From the NCBI GenBank assembly GCA_049423065.1, contig JBMSQB010000086.1, positions 1-18,824 of the forward strand: a DNA stretch of 18,824 bases, in the 5' to 3' direction. Shown here one piece after another: positions 1 to 6,527 of the stretch. Numbering within the stretch: position 1 is the first letter of the stretch; every line of letters starts with the position of its first letter. The position numbers and the translations under genes are program-made. Origin of the DNA: SYIM01 sp041182885. GTDB taxonomy: Bacteria > Pseudomonadota > Gammaproteobacteria > Burkholderiales > Burkholderiaceae_E. The notes beneath the pieces were generated by a model. The model saw nothing but the letters and a program-made list of their open reading frames with translations, had not been told where the DNA came from and made no database searches.

Positions 1-860
1 GATTCCGCTGCCGGTTCAGGAACACCTGGGGTCAACAGGGTGGCCACGGCAGAAGCAGGAATCTGTTGCTCACCCAACAACGGCAGCATGCCGCTTTGGC
101 GCTGCGCGACGCCGCAGCGTCGACAGAAACGCGCCTGTCGGGCGAGCGGATAGTCGCAGCCCGGGCAACGCAGTCGCGCGGTGGCCGCAGCAAGCGGCTG
201 GTTAGGCGCTGCGGCGGTGGCAGCAGGCGTATCAGGGCGGGGCTGGGGAGCCGTCTCCAGCGCCGGCAGACGCGTCTGCGCGCTGGTGCCCAGCCGTATA
301 CCGCTTTGGGTCACCTCGGCACTGGCGCCCAGCCGCAGGCCGGCGTGGCCCGTCTCTGCATTCGTGCCCGGGGGCGGTTCGTGCGCCGCTGGTTCCGCCG
401 ACCTGGCATTTGCAGGGGCCGTTGGAGGCGGGGCCTTGGGAACGAAGCCCTGGTCGAGCGCATCGAGCACCTCGGCGGTACTCTCACGGCGCCGCGCGCG
501 TCGCGGCGCGGGCGCCGCTGCGGTGACGGCCTGCGCGTCGCCCCGGGGTGCGACCGACTTGGCCGGTGGCTTCGCAACGGATGCGACGGGCTTCTTGCGG
601 GCAGCCGGTTTCGCAGCGGTCTTGCCCGCGGCCTTCGCGGCACGCGTGGGGGCCTGGCGTTTGCCAGCCGCCGGCGTGGGCGACCCGGCCCTGCTTGCGC
701 GCGCAGCCGGTTGCCCACCTTCCGAGCCCTCCGCGACCGGTGGGGCCACCTTGACGGCCCGGGTGGTTGCGGTCTTCCGGCCAGGCGCAGCGGACCGAGC
801 GGCAGGCGCCTTGTCAGGGGCCTTGCGTCGAGCTTGTGCGGGGTCGGGGCTGCGGGGCAT
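1..860 (-). CDS. Zinc-ribbon protein with basic Ala/Lys/Pro-rich N-terminus (partial, runs off left edge)
   Basis: Reading the minus strand from ATG at 858-860 gives 286 codons with no stop before the window edge, so the 3' end is missing. Residues 1-125 are rich in Ala, Lys, Arg and Pro, with AAK/PAARKK-type runs around 70-105 that resemble histone-H1-like tails of bacterial nucleoid proteins. A short conserved-looking segment follows (STAEVLDALDQGFVPK, 127-142). Two similar 12-residue units follow (173-184 and 186-197, both with the pattern GLRLG/GIRLG then SA). A zinc ribbon comes last, with CPGC at 232-235 and CRRC at 246-249. There is no signal peptide or membrane segment in the visible part, so it is probably cytoplasmic. 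No strong ribosome binding site precedes the ATG. The zinc ribbon is clear. The function is not: DNA or RNA binding is only an inference from the charge. Confidence 0.72.
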   Translation of the reverse strand, partial: MPRSPDPAQARRKAPDKAPAARSAAPGRKTATTRAVKVAPPVAEGSEGGQPAARASRAGSPTPAAGKRQAPTRAAKAAGKTAAKPAARKKPVASVAKPPAKSVAPRGDAQAVTAAAPAPRRARRRESTAEVLDALDQGFVPKAPPPTAPANARSAEPAAHEPPPGTNAETGHAGLRLGASAEVTQSGIRLGTSAQTRLPALETAPQPRPDTPAATAAAPNQPLAAATARLRCPGCDYPLARQARFCRRCGVAQRQSGMLPLLGEQQIPASAVATLLTPGVPEPAAE

Positions 861-1055
861 GGGAGAAATCCGGTCAGGAAAGCGGACAGCCCCCGAATGT
901 AGATCGCGCCCGCGACTCGCGCAAACGCAGCAGCGGTAACGTGTCGCGCCCGCGCGACCCGGCGGCCCGGCGCCTGGGCGACCCGTCGACCCGGGACCCT
1001 GCGAACCGGCCGTGAGCGAACCGGCCGTGAGCGAACCGGCCAGGGGCGCAGGGGC
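861..1055. other. Intergenic region between zinc-ribbon gene and CoA-transferase gene
   Basis: This 195-base gap lies downstream of the CoA-transferase gene and upstream of the zinc-ribbon gene, both on the minus strand. It should hold the zinc-ribbon gene's promoter, but the only -10-like hexamer I see is TACATT (minus strand, 896-901), without a convincing -35 box. The part nearest the CoA-transferase stop carries a short tandem repeat at 1001-1041. I see no gene in it. Confidence 0.5.
1001..1041. repeat. 15-bp tandem repeat, about 2.7 copies
   Basis: The unit GCGAACCGGCCGTGA occurs at 1001-1015 and 1016-1030, and its first 11 bases recur at 1031-1041, with no mismatches. The array ends 14 bases beyond the stop codon of the minus-strand CoA-transferase gene. 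Perfect identity suggests a recent slippage or duplication event. Confidence 0.9.
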
Positions 1056-3161
1056 TCAGCCGGTACCCAGCTCGCGAAGAATGTCTGCGCTGTCCAGACC
1101 CAGCGCCCGGGCCGGGACCGGGACGGGCTCGGGGCATGACGCAAACTGCGCCGGGCAGCGGATCACGGCCTGCTCGGAGTTGTCCTCGGCACGTGCCTCC
1201 ATCCAGAGGGGGCGGGCCAGCGTCTGGGGGGCATGCACCACATCGAGCATGCCCAGCACCGGAACCGTCCGTTTGTCTTCAGAATCAACCCCTCCGGGCT
1301 GAAGTCGATAGCCTGCGCTGTCGGCGATCACGGCGGGCGGTGCCGCCAATTCCCGACCATTCCAGGCAATCTGCGTGGCCCAGGCGCAGATATCCTGCAT
1401 GGACAGATCGATGAATTGGCCCAGCCCCGAGCGTCGCCGGTCCTCGAGCGCAGCGAGTATTGCAGTGGCCGCGAACGCCGCGCCCATCACGTCGGCGATC
1501 GAGGGACCGGTTTTCATCGGCACGTGACCGGCGCGATTCAGATCCATGAGACCCGACATCGCCTGTACGACCGTGTCAAACGCGGGGCGGCCCTGATAGA
1601 TCGAATCGACGCCGAACCCCGAGATCGAACAGGCGACCAGCCTGGGGTTGAGCCGATGGAGCGCCTCAGGGGTGAGGCCCTTGCGGGCCAGCGCCCCGGG
1701 CCGGAGGTTCTCGATCAGCACGTCGCAGCCCGCGATCAGGGTTTTCAGCCGCTCGAGATCGCCGGGGTCCGCGATGTCCAGCACCAGCGAACGCTTGTCG
1801 GCGTTCTGAAATGAAAAGAACACCGCCCGACCGTCTTTCAGCGGTGGCCAGTGCCTTACCGCCTCGCCATCGGGTGGCTCGAGCTTGATGACCTCGGCGC
1901 CGAGCGCGGCCAGCTGGCGCGAGGCGGCTGGTGCGGTGGTGTAGTGGCCGATCTCGAGCACCCGAATGCCCGACAACGGCCGATCGGACGAACCGGCCGC
2001 AGGCTCGGACGGCGCCGCGGTCACTCCGCGGGCGTGGAGGAGTTCGAGGATCTGCGCCCGATCGGCGTCGGTAGCGCTCAGTGCGGAGGGTGCAAGGCCG
2101 GACAGCCTGCTCATGCGAAATGGCGAACCCGCAACGTGGACGGTGCGCCCCGCTTCATCCGTGGCCTGACGGATCATTGCACGGTGGTCGAGATTGGCTT
2201 CGCGCGGATAGTCCTCGATGGGCGCGATCGGGCCGCAGGGAATGCCCGCCGCGGCAAATTCCCGAATACAGGCGGTGATCGTGTGCTCGCCGATCCAGGA
2301 CTGGATGAGTGCATCCATTTCGTCGATGTGCGCCATGCGCTCGGCTATGGTGGGGAAGCGCGCGGCGAGCTGCTGGCCGGTCTGGCCCATCAGGCCACAA
2401 ATCCGTTGCCACTGGTCGTCGTTGCCTGCGCACACCAGTACCCATCCGTCGCTTGCGCGATAGACGTTCCAGGGGGCCGACAGCGGGTGACGATTGCCCA
2501 CGCGATTGGCGGCTTTTCTGACACCGCCCAGTGCGGCCGGCAGGAAGGTGGTCATGGCGCTGAACGCGGCATCGTAGAGTGCGACGCTCGTTCGCTGGAG
2601 CCCGGCACCAGACAGGCGCAGTGAGGCGATGACCGCACCCGCAGCGTGAATGCCTGCGAGGTGCTCCAGAAGAGGCAGCATCACGGGCATGGGCGGCGCA
2701 TCCGGCGTGCCGGTCGCGTCCATCATGCCGCTCAATGCCTGGATCTGGATGTCTGTGGCAGCCCATCCTGCCCAGGGGCCGGTTGCGCCGAAGGCGGTGA
2801 TGTCGCAGTGCACTGCTCGGGGCGTGCCGTCAGGCGCCGAATCGGACCGGTACGCAAGCGGGTCGGCGTCGCTGCAGGTCAGTGCAACGTCGCTGGCGGC
2901 GGCGAGCTGCTGCAGGAGCAGGCGGTCAGCCGGCTCGCGGGCGTTGATGGCGATGCAGAGCTTGCCCGCCGCAAGCGGCAGCCGATGCCGCCATTTGGGC
3001 TGCGCAAACGATCCCTCTTCATTCGATTCCGCGCAGATCACCGTCGCGCCGAGCTGCGCGAGCAGCGACCCGGCAACAGCCGCGCTGATGCGCGCGCCTG
3101 CTTCCAGGACAACGATGCCTTTGAGCGGGGCGTTGGCGGGCAGGGCATCGTGCTGGGTCAT
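1056..3161 (-). CDS. Tandem two-domain class III (CaiB/BaiF) CoA-transferase
   Basis: Class III enzymes move CoA between carboxylic acids through an aspartyl-CoA thioester. This 701-residue protein carries two copies of the fold, against about 400 residues for a single-domain enzyme. Domain 1 (about 13-380) begins PLKGIVVLEAGARISA and includes the small-domain module (about 219-352, with SDGWVLVCAGNDDQW). Domain 2 begins RPLSGIRVLEIGHYTTAPAA at 394. It contains DVLIENLRPGAL (480-491), RPAFDTVVQAMSG (525-537) and the SIADVMGAA segment, whose Asp557 aligns with the family's catalytic Asp (Asp169 in CaiB). The matching position in domain 1 is Glu166. Domain 2 seems to lack most of the small-domain module and ends with a typical ILRELG tail. 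The ATG at 3159-3161 is chosen because it lies just before the domain and downstream of a TATAAT box. The substrate is unknown. Domain-1-degenerate tandem enzymes such as DddD are a precedent for the architecture, not evidence of function. Confidence 0.88.
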   Translation of the reverse strand: MTQHDALPANAPLKGIVVLEAGARISAAVAGSLLAQLGATVICAESNEEGSFAQPKWRHRLPLAAGKLCIAINAREPADRLLLQQLAAASDVALTCSDADPLAYRSDSAPDGTPRAVHCDITAFGATGPWAGWAATDIQIQALSGMMDATGTPDAPPMPVMLPLLEHLAGIHAAGAVIASLRLSGAGLQRTSVALYDAAFSAMTTFLPAALGGVRKAANRVGNRHPLSAPWNVYRASDGWVLVCAGNDDQWQRICGLMGQTGQQLAARFPTIAERMAHIDEMDALIQSWIGEHTITACIREFAAAGIPCGPIAPIEDYPREANLDHRAMIRQATDEAGRTVHVAGSPFRMSRLSGLAPSALSATDADRAQILELLHARGVTAAPSEPAAGSSDRPLSGIRVLEIGHYTTAPAASRQLAALGAEVIKLEPPDGEAVRHWPPLKDGRAVFFSFQNADKRSLVLDIADPGDLERLKTLIAGCDVLIENLRPGALARKGLTPEALHRLNPRLVACSISGFGVDSIYQGRPAFDTVVQAMSGLMDLNRAGHVPMKTGPSIADVMGAAFAATAILAALEDRRRSGLGQFIDLSMQDICAWATQIAWNGRELAAPPAVIADSAGYRLQPGGVDSEDKRTVPVLGMLDVVHAPQTLARPLWMEARAEDNSEQAVIRCPAQFASCPEPVPVPARALGLDSADILRELGTG

Positions 3162-3446
3162 GGTGGATGCGTGGTGAGAGGTGAACCGTCGGGTGGCAGC
3201 CGGTTGCAGCGGGTGCATTATAGGGAGCGCTTCCGGCGCTCGCGGGGACCCCACCTGAATTCCGGCTCGGGCACAGGTTCGGCCCAACCACTGCAGCCAC
3301 CCTGGATCGCTTCGGGCTCGACATCATTGACGCACTCGCTCGCGCCGGTTTAGCCTCGCCCCTCGCCCTGCGTCGCCAGGCCTTGGCAGCGCACGTACCG
3401 ACGCTGCCGCCACCATGGCGGAGCGCCAATTTCACGGGAGAGTCCA
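3162..3446. other. Divergent control region between CoA-transferase and lipoprotein genes
   Basis: The 285 bases separate two divergent genes and should hold both promoters. The minus strand has a perfect TATAAT (3217-3222). On the plus strand TTGACG at 3327-3332 resembles a -35 box, but the hexamer 17 bases on (TTAGCC) is a poor -10. A plus-strand frame with no start codon runs from 3224 and gives a coding-like peptide (see findings). I see no convincing complete gene. Confidence 0.5.
3217..3222 (-). promoter_or_regulatory. Candidate -10 box (TATAAT) for the CoA-transferase gene
   Basis: The minus strand reads TATAAT exactly, 55 bases upstream of the chosen ATG. No good -35 hexamer is seen at 16-18 bases spacing. 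If used, transcription would start near 3210. That excludes the more upstream in-frame starts at 3287 (TTG) and 3218 (ATG, overlapping the box). Confidence 0.35.
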
Positions 3447-4448
3447 ATGATTCGTCTTTCGCTGGCCCTGATGTCTGCCGCCCTGCTGGCCGGTTGCGCA
3501 GCAACTGTCCACCATCCCCCGCCCCCCAACGACCCGGTCACGCTCAAGGTCAACGTGTTTCGCGGCTCGAGCAACCTGCCGATCTACCTCGCGCAGGAGA
3601 AAGGCTATTTCGCTCGGCGCGGCATCACGGTGGAAATGCAGTTCACCCCGAACTCCAACGCGCAGCGTCAGGGGCTGGCAGCCGGCCGGTTCGATATTGC
3701 GCATGCTGCCATCGACAACGCTATCGCCATGGTCGAGGTTGCCAAGGCCGATGTCATCATCGTGGCGGGCGGTGACGGCGGCATGAACGAGTTGCTGGTG
3801 CGTCCGGAAATCAACCGGCCCGCCGACCTCCGCGGCAAATCCTATGTGGTGGACGCGCCCAATACCGCCTATGCGCTGATCGGTCGCAAGATCTTTCGCG
3901 AGGCGGGTCTTCGCGAAGGCGTTGACTACAAGCTCGATCCGCTGGGAGGGTCCGAGGCGCGCACCAATGGCCTGAATGTGCCTGAGCGGGCGGCGACGCT
4001 CCTCAATCCGCCGTGGAACTTTCTCGCGCGCGACAAGGGCGCGAAAAGCCTGGGGCGCACCATTGATCTGTACGGGCCCTATCAGGCAAGCGGCATTTTC
4101 GTGATGCGTGCCTGGGCGGGCCAGAACACCCCCGCCCTCGAGCGGTACATCGCAGCCTATATCGAGGGCTGCCGTCTGGCGCAGGATCCGTCGCAGCGCG
4201 AACTGGTGTTGCGTGTGCTGCAGCGCGAGTTGAAGCTCTCGCCCAGGATCGCGGAATTGACCTATGCCGAGCTCATGACCAAGGGAAGCGGACTGGCCCC
4301 TGACTGCGAATTCGACATGAAGGGCTTCAACAACGTGCTGGCCCTGCGTGCGGAAATCGAAGGGCAATGGGGCGGCAAGCCGCCCGCGCCCGACAAATAT
4401 CTCGACCTGAGCATCTACCAGCGGGCGCGCTCGCACGCGCGTCCCTGA
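3447..4448 (+). CDS. NMT1/SsuA-type solute-binding lipoprotein (ABC transporter receptor)
   Basis: A 333-residue protein of the NMT1/THI5-like periplasmic binding protein family, whose members capture nitrogen or sulfur compounds, aromatic acids or thiamine precursors for ABC importers. It begins with a lipoprotein signal (MIRLSLALMSAALLAGC) with lipobox LAGC at 14-17, so mature Cys17 should be lipidated. The family's opening pattern is clear: LPIYLAQEKGYFARRGITVEM (44-64), followed by RQGLAAGRFDIAHAAIDNA (74-92). A GGGAGAG-type ribosome binding site stands just before the ATG. No permease or ATPase gene follows, so the receptor is an orphan in this window. It is divergent from the CoA-transferase, which suggests but does not show that its ligand is an acid later activated with CoA. 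Confidence 0.85.
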   Translation: MIRLSLALMSAALLAGCAATVHHPPPPNDPVTLKVNVFRGSSNLPIYLAQEKGYFARRGITVEMQFTPNSNAQRQGLAAGRFDIAHAAIDNAIAMVEVAKADVIIVAGGDGGMNELLVRPEINRPADLRGKSYVVDAPNTAYALIGRKIFREAGLREGVDYKLDPLGGSEARTNGLNVPERAATLLNPPWNFLARDKGAKSLGRTIDLYGPYQASGIFVMRAWAGQNTPALERYIAAYIEGCRLAQDPSQRELVLRVLQRELKLSPRIAELTYAELMTKGSGLAPDCEFDMKGFNNVLALRAEIEGQWGGKPPAPDKYLDLSIYQRARSHARP

Positions 4449-4463
4449 CGTTTGCGCGGCCCG

Positions 4464-4496
4464 GCGCGGCGAGGTCCGCCGCAACGGAGGCCGCGC
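4464..4496 (+). terminator. Possible weak intrinsic terminator after the lipoprotein gene
   Basis: Inverted arms GCGCGGC (4464-4470) and GCCGCGC (4490-4496) could form a 7-bp GC stem, and the right arm is followed by TTTA. The 19-base loop and very short T-run make this a weak candidate. The left arm has a second copy at 4454-4460. Confidence 0.25.
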
Positions 4497-4556
4497 TTTA
4501 CAGCAAATGCCGCGCGGGCGGCCGGCACCCGGAGGCGGTGTCGGCCTGTCGCGCGA

Positions 4557-4598
4557 ACTACTCGGCTCGCGCGCCCGACTACTCGGCTCGCGCGCCCG
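4557..4598. repeat. Perfect 21-bp tandem duplication spanning the bug gene stop codon
   Basis: Bases 4557-4577 and 4578-4598 are identical. On the minus strand each copy encodes Ser-Gly-Ala-Arg-Ala-Glu-stop. The first copy in reading order ends the Bug receptor gene (TAG at 4579-4581) and the second lies just past the stop, so it is untranslated. Confidence 0.93.
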
Positions 4599-5556
4599 AT
4601 TTGCGCACCACATCACTCCATTTGCTGATCTCTGCGGCCTGATACGTCGCGAGCTGCTCTGGGGTGCTGAGCTGGGCGTCCAGTCCCAGCGTGCGGAGGC
4701 GCTCCTGGACCTCGGGCAGCCGGTAGACGCGCAGCACCTCCTGATGAAGGCGATCGATTGCCGGGCGTGGTGTGCCAGCGGGCGCGAACATTGCGAACCA
4801 GGTGACCGCCTCAAACCCGGGAATGGTCTCGGCAACCGTGGGGATCTCGGGTGCGGAAGGCGAGCGCTTGAGGGTGGTCACGGCGACCGCGCGGATCTTC
4901 CCCTCGCGTGCCATCGGCAGTGCCGAGGGCATGTTGTCGAACATCAGCTGGATGCTGCCGCCCACCAGATCGGGAATGGCGAATTGCCGGCCCTTGTAGG
5001 GCACATGCGTCATGGTGGTGCCGGTCATCGACTTGAACAGCTCGCCCGATACATGGACAGAGGTCCCGACGCCCGGCGAGCCGAACGACAGCTTGTCGGG
5101 GTTGGCTTTCATGTAGCCGATCAGATCGGCTACCGTCTTGACCGGAAGATTGTTGTTGACCACCAGAAGGTTCGGGGCAGACGCGACCAGCGACACCGGC
5201 GCGAAGTCTCGCACCATGTCGTAGGGCATCTTCGCGTAGAGGGCGCCGTTGATGGCGTGTGTACCCACCGTGCCCATCACCAGGGTATAGCCATCCGGCG
5301 CCGCCTTGGCCACAAACTCGGCGCCGATATTGCCGCCTGCGCCAGGCTTGTTGTCGACGACCACCGGCTGACCGAGCTGTGCCTTTTCGCTGAACAATCT
5401 CGCCAGGATGTCGGGCGCGCCGCCGGTGGGAAAGGTCACCACCAGACGGACGGGGCGGCTGGGCCAGGCTTGGGCACTGGCGTCTGCGGGCATGAGGGCT
5501 GCCCCGGCAAGCAGCAGGGCAGCAGAGAGCGCGGTGGAATGGATTGAGCGGCTCAT
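4579..5556 (-). CDS. Bug/TctC-family tripartite tricarboxylate transporter receptor
   Basis: A periplasmic solute receptor of 325 residues, the usual length for the Bug family, which binds small carboxylates and related ligands for TctAB-type transporters or for signalling. It starts with a Sec signal (hydrophobic 9-22, probable cleavage after ASA at 26-28). Family hallmarks follow: WPSRPVRLVVTFPTGGAPDI (31-50), GQPVVVDNKPGAGGNIGAEFVAKAAPDGYTL region (62-92), DFAPVSLVA (117-125), THVPYKG and QLMFDNMPSALP. The segment before GQPVVV looks a few residues shorter than usual. An AAGGAG ribosome binding site sits 8 bases before the ATG, which fixes the start. No tctA or tctB gene is nearby, so it is an orphan, as is common in Burkholderiales. 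A response regulator gene lies 94 bases upstream on the same strand. Confidence 0.92.
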   Translation of the reverse strand: MSRSIHSTALSAALLLAGAALMPADASAQAWPSRPVRLVVTFPTGGAPDILARLFSEKAQLGQPVVVDNKPGAGGNIGAEFVAKAAPDGYTLVMGTVGTHAINGALYAKMPYDMVRDFAPVSLVASAPNLLVVNNNLPVKTVADLIGYMKANPDKLSFGSPGVGTSVHVSGELFKSMTGTTMTHVPYKGRQFAIPDLVGGSIQLMFDNMPSALPMAREGKIRAVAVTTLKRSPSAPEIPTVAETIPGFEAVTWFAMFAPAGTPRPAIDRLHQEVLRVYRLPEVQERLRTLGLDAQLSTPEQLATYQAAEISKWSDVVRKSGARAE

Positions 5557-5611
5557 GTGGGTGGTCTCCTTGGCAAGCCGGCCCTTCTGGATGAAGCGGG
5601 CCTGAGACCGG

Positions 5612-5617
5612 ATTGTA
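5612..5617 (-). promoter_or_regulatory. Candidate -10 box (TACAAT) for the Bug receptor gene
   Basis: TACAAT on the minus strand, 55 bases upstream of the receptor's ATG, differs from consensus by one base. No clear -35 box is found 16-18 bases further upstream, so co-transcription with the response regulator remains equally possible. Confidence 0.27.
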
Positions 5618-5650
5618 GAGCGAGCCTTTCGGCGCGCCGCGACGCGATGG

Positions 5651-6355
5651 TCAGGCCACCCGCGTGATCGCCCCGCACAGCATGTAGCCGGCCCCGCGAA
5701 TCGACTGGATGCTGAAGTCGTCGGCCAGGACCTTTCGCCGCAGGCGGTTGACCAGCATGTCAACCGACCGATCACTTGCGCTGAACCGTTCCCGCTGCTG
5801 GACCGCGTCCATGATGCGGTCCCGCGTGAGCACCTGATTGGCGTTTCGCACCAGGAGTTCGATCAGGCGGTGCTCTGCCGTGGTGAGCGCGACGTCGGCG
5901 CCGTCGATTCGGATGGCCCGTCGGGCCGCGTCGAACAGGCAGGAGCCGATCGCCCAGCTGCCCGGATGCTCCAGGGAACGCTGCGATGGTCTGCTGCGTT
6001 CCAACGCGATTCGCAGGCGCAACTGCAATTCACGCGGTTCGACCGGCTTCACCAGGTAGTCGTCGGCGCCCACTTCGAGTCCGATCACCCGGTCGATGGG
6101 TTCGCCGCGTGCACTCACGATCAGGACAGGGAAACGCCGTTCGACCCGCCAGCGCCGCACCAGGTCGAGGCCGTTGTCGTGTCCGAGTACCAGATCGACG
6201 ATGGCCGCGTCGGGCGGGGTGCGCGCCGCGATCCGGAGCGCGTCAGCTACCGATCGGGCACTTTGGAACGCGTATCCGACGCTCTCGACCAGATGTCGGG
6301 TGAGGCCGAGGCTGACGGGATCGTCATCGACGACCAGAACTGCGGGCTTGAGCAT
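5651..6355 (-). CDS. OmpR/PhoB-family response regulator, orphan
   Basis: A 234-residue two-component response regulator that should bind DNA after phosphorylation. The receiver domain (4-115) has the acidic cluster DDD at 10-12, phospho-acceptor Asp54 in AIVDLVLG, Ser81 in VSARG, and Lys103-Pro104 in YLVKPVEP. The C-terminal winged helix (about 130-230) shows LTTAEHRLIELL, LTRDRIMDAV, recognition-helix residues RSVDMLVNRLRRKV and the wing IRGAGYML. The ATG at 6353-6355 is preferred. A longer TTG start at 6418 would lie upstream of the likely transcription start and adds no domain. No histidine kinase gene is adjacent, so its partner must be elsewhere. The Bug receptor gene follows on the same strand, which recalls the tctCBA-tctDE and bctCBA-bctDE pairings. 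Control of that receptor is an inference. Confidence 0.92.
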   Translation of the reverse strand: MLKPAVLVVDDDPVSLGLTRHLVESVGYAFQSARSVADALRIAARTPPDAAIVDLVLGHDNGLDLVRRWRVERRFPVLIVSARGEPIDRVIGLEVGADDYLVKPVEPRELQLRLRIALERSRPSQRSLEHPGSWAIGSCLFDAARRAIRIDGADVALTTAEHRLIELLVRNANQVLTRDRIMDAVQQRERFSASDRSVDMLVNRLRRKVLADDFSIQSIRGAGYMLCGAITRVA

Positions 6356-6408
6356 GCGCAACAACCTGCCCGCCGGGGAGCAGGTATCCACTTTGACGAC
6401 AAGCTCAA

Positions 6409-6417
6409 ATTGTATCA
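6409..6417 (-). promoter_or_regulatory. Extended -10 promoter (TGATACAAT) for the response regulator gene
   Basis: The minus strand reads TG-A-TACAAT, matching the TGn extension plus a -10 hexamer with one mismatch. Extended -10 promoters need little -35 sequence, and none is obvious here. Transcription would start near 6402, leaving an untranslated leader of about 47 bases before the ATG at 6355. Confidence 0.5.
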
Positions 6418-6438
6418 AAAACTTTCGAAATCGGCTGT

Positions 6439-6464
6439 AAATATTTGTTTTCAGTCAAATATTT
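6439..6464. promoter_or_regulatory. AT-rich inverted repeat, candidate operator upstream of the response regulator
   Basis: AAATATTTG (6439-6447) and CAAATATTT (6456-6464) are perfect inverted arms with an 8-base spacer. TTCGAA palindromes lie outside each arm (6424-6429 and 6463-6468, the second overlapping the arm). The centre is about 50 bases upstream of the predicted transcription start, where an activator could act. The composition is sharply more AT-rich than the rest of the window. A self-regulating site is one reading; a nucleoid-protein target is another. Confidence 0.5.
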
Positions 6465-6498
6465 CGAAGTCCGAATGCTCTGATGTTTGACAGCACGC

Positions 6499-6527
6499 AA
6501 GCCGGTCAGGGCGCTCCGCCCCGGCTT
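6499..6527 (-). terminator. Possible hairpin at the end of the coxG-like gene
   Basis: Arms AAGCCGG (6499-6505) and CCGGCTT (6521-6527) form a 7-bp stem that overlaps the TAA stop of the minus-strand gene. No T-run follows on that strand, so it is a poor intrinsic terminator and may only mark the transcript end. Confidence 0.25.

Noticed and set aside
66..939. Plus-strand open frames of 278 and 252 codons
   Set aside because: They overlap the minus-strand zinc-ribbon gene, which has a clear CxxC...CxxC motif. The plus frames are low-complexity Arg/Gly or Ala/Gly products.
3162..3287. 42-residue N-terminal extension of the CoA-transferase (TTG start at 3287)
   Set aside because: The extension has no family similarity and spans the perfect TATAAT box, so translation should begin at the ATG at 3161.
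3432..4835. 467-codon minus-strand open frame
   Set aside because: It is opposite the NMT1-type lipoprotein gene and overlaps the end of the Bug gene in another frame; composition is Arg/His/Pro-rich, typical of a shadow frame.
6356..6418. Upstream TTG start for the response regulator (21 more residues)
   Set aside because: It coincides with or lies upstream of the predicted transcription start and adds residues before the usual receiver-domain beginning.
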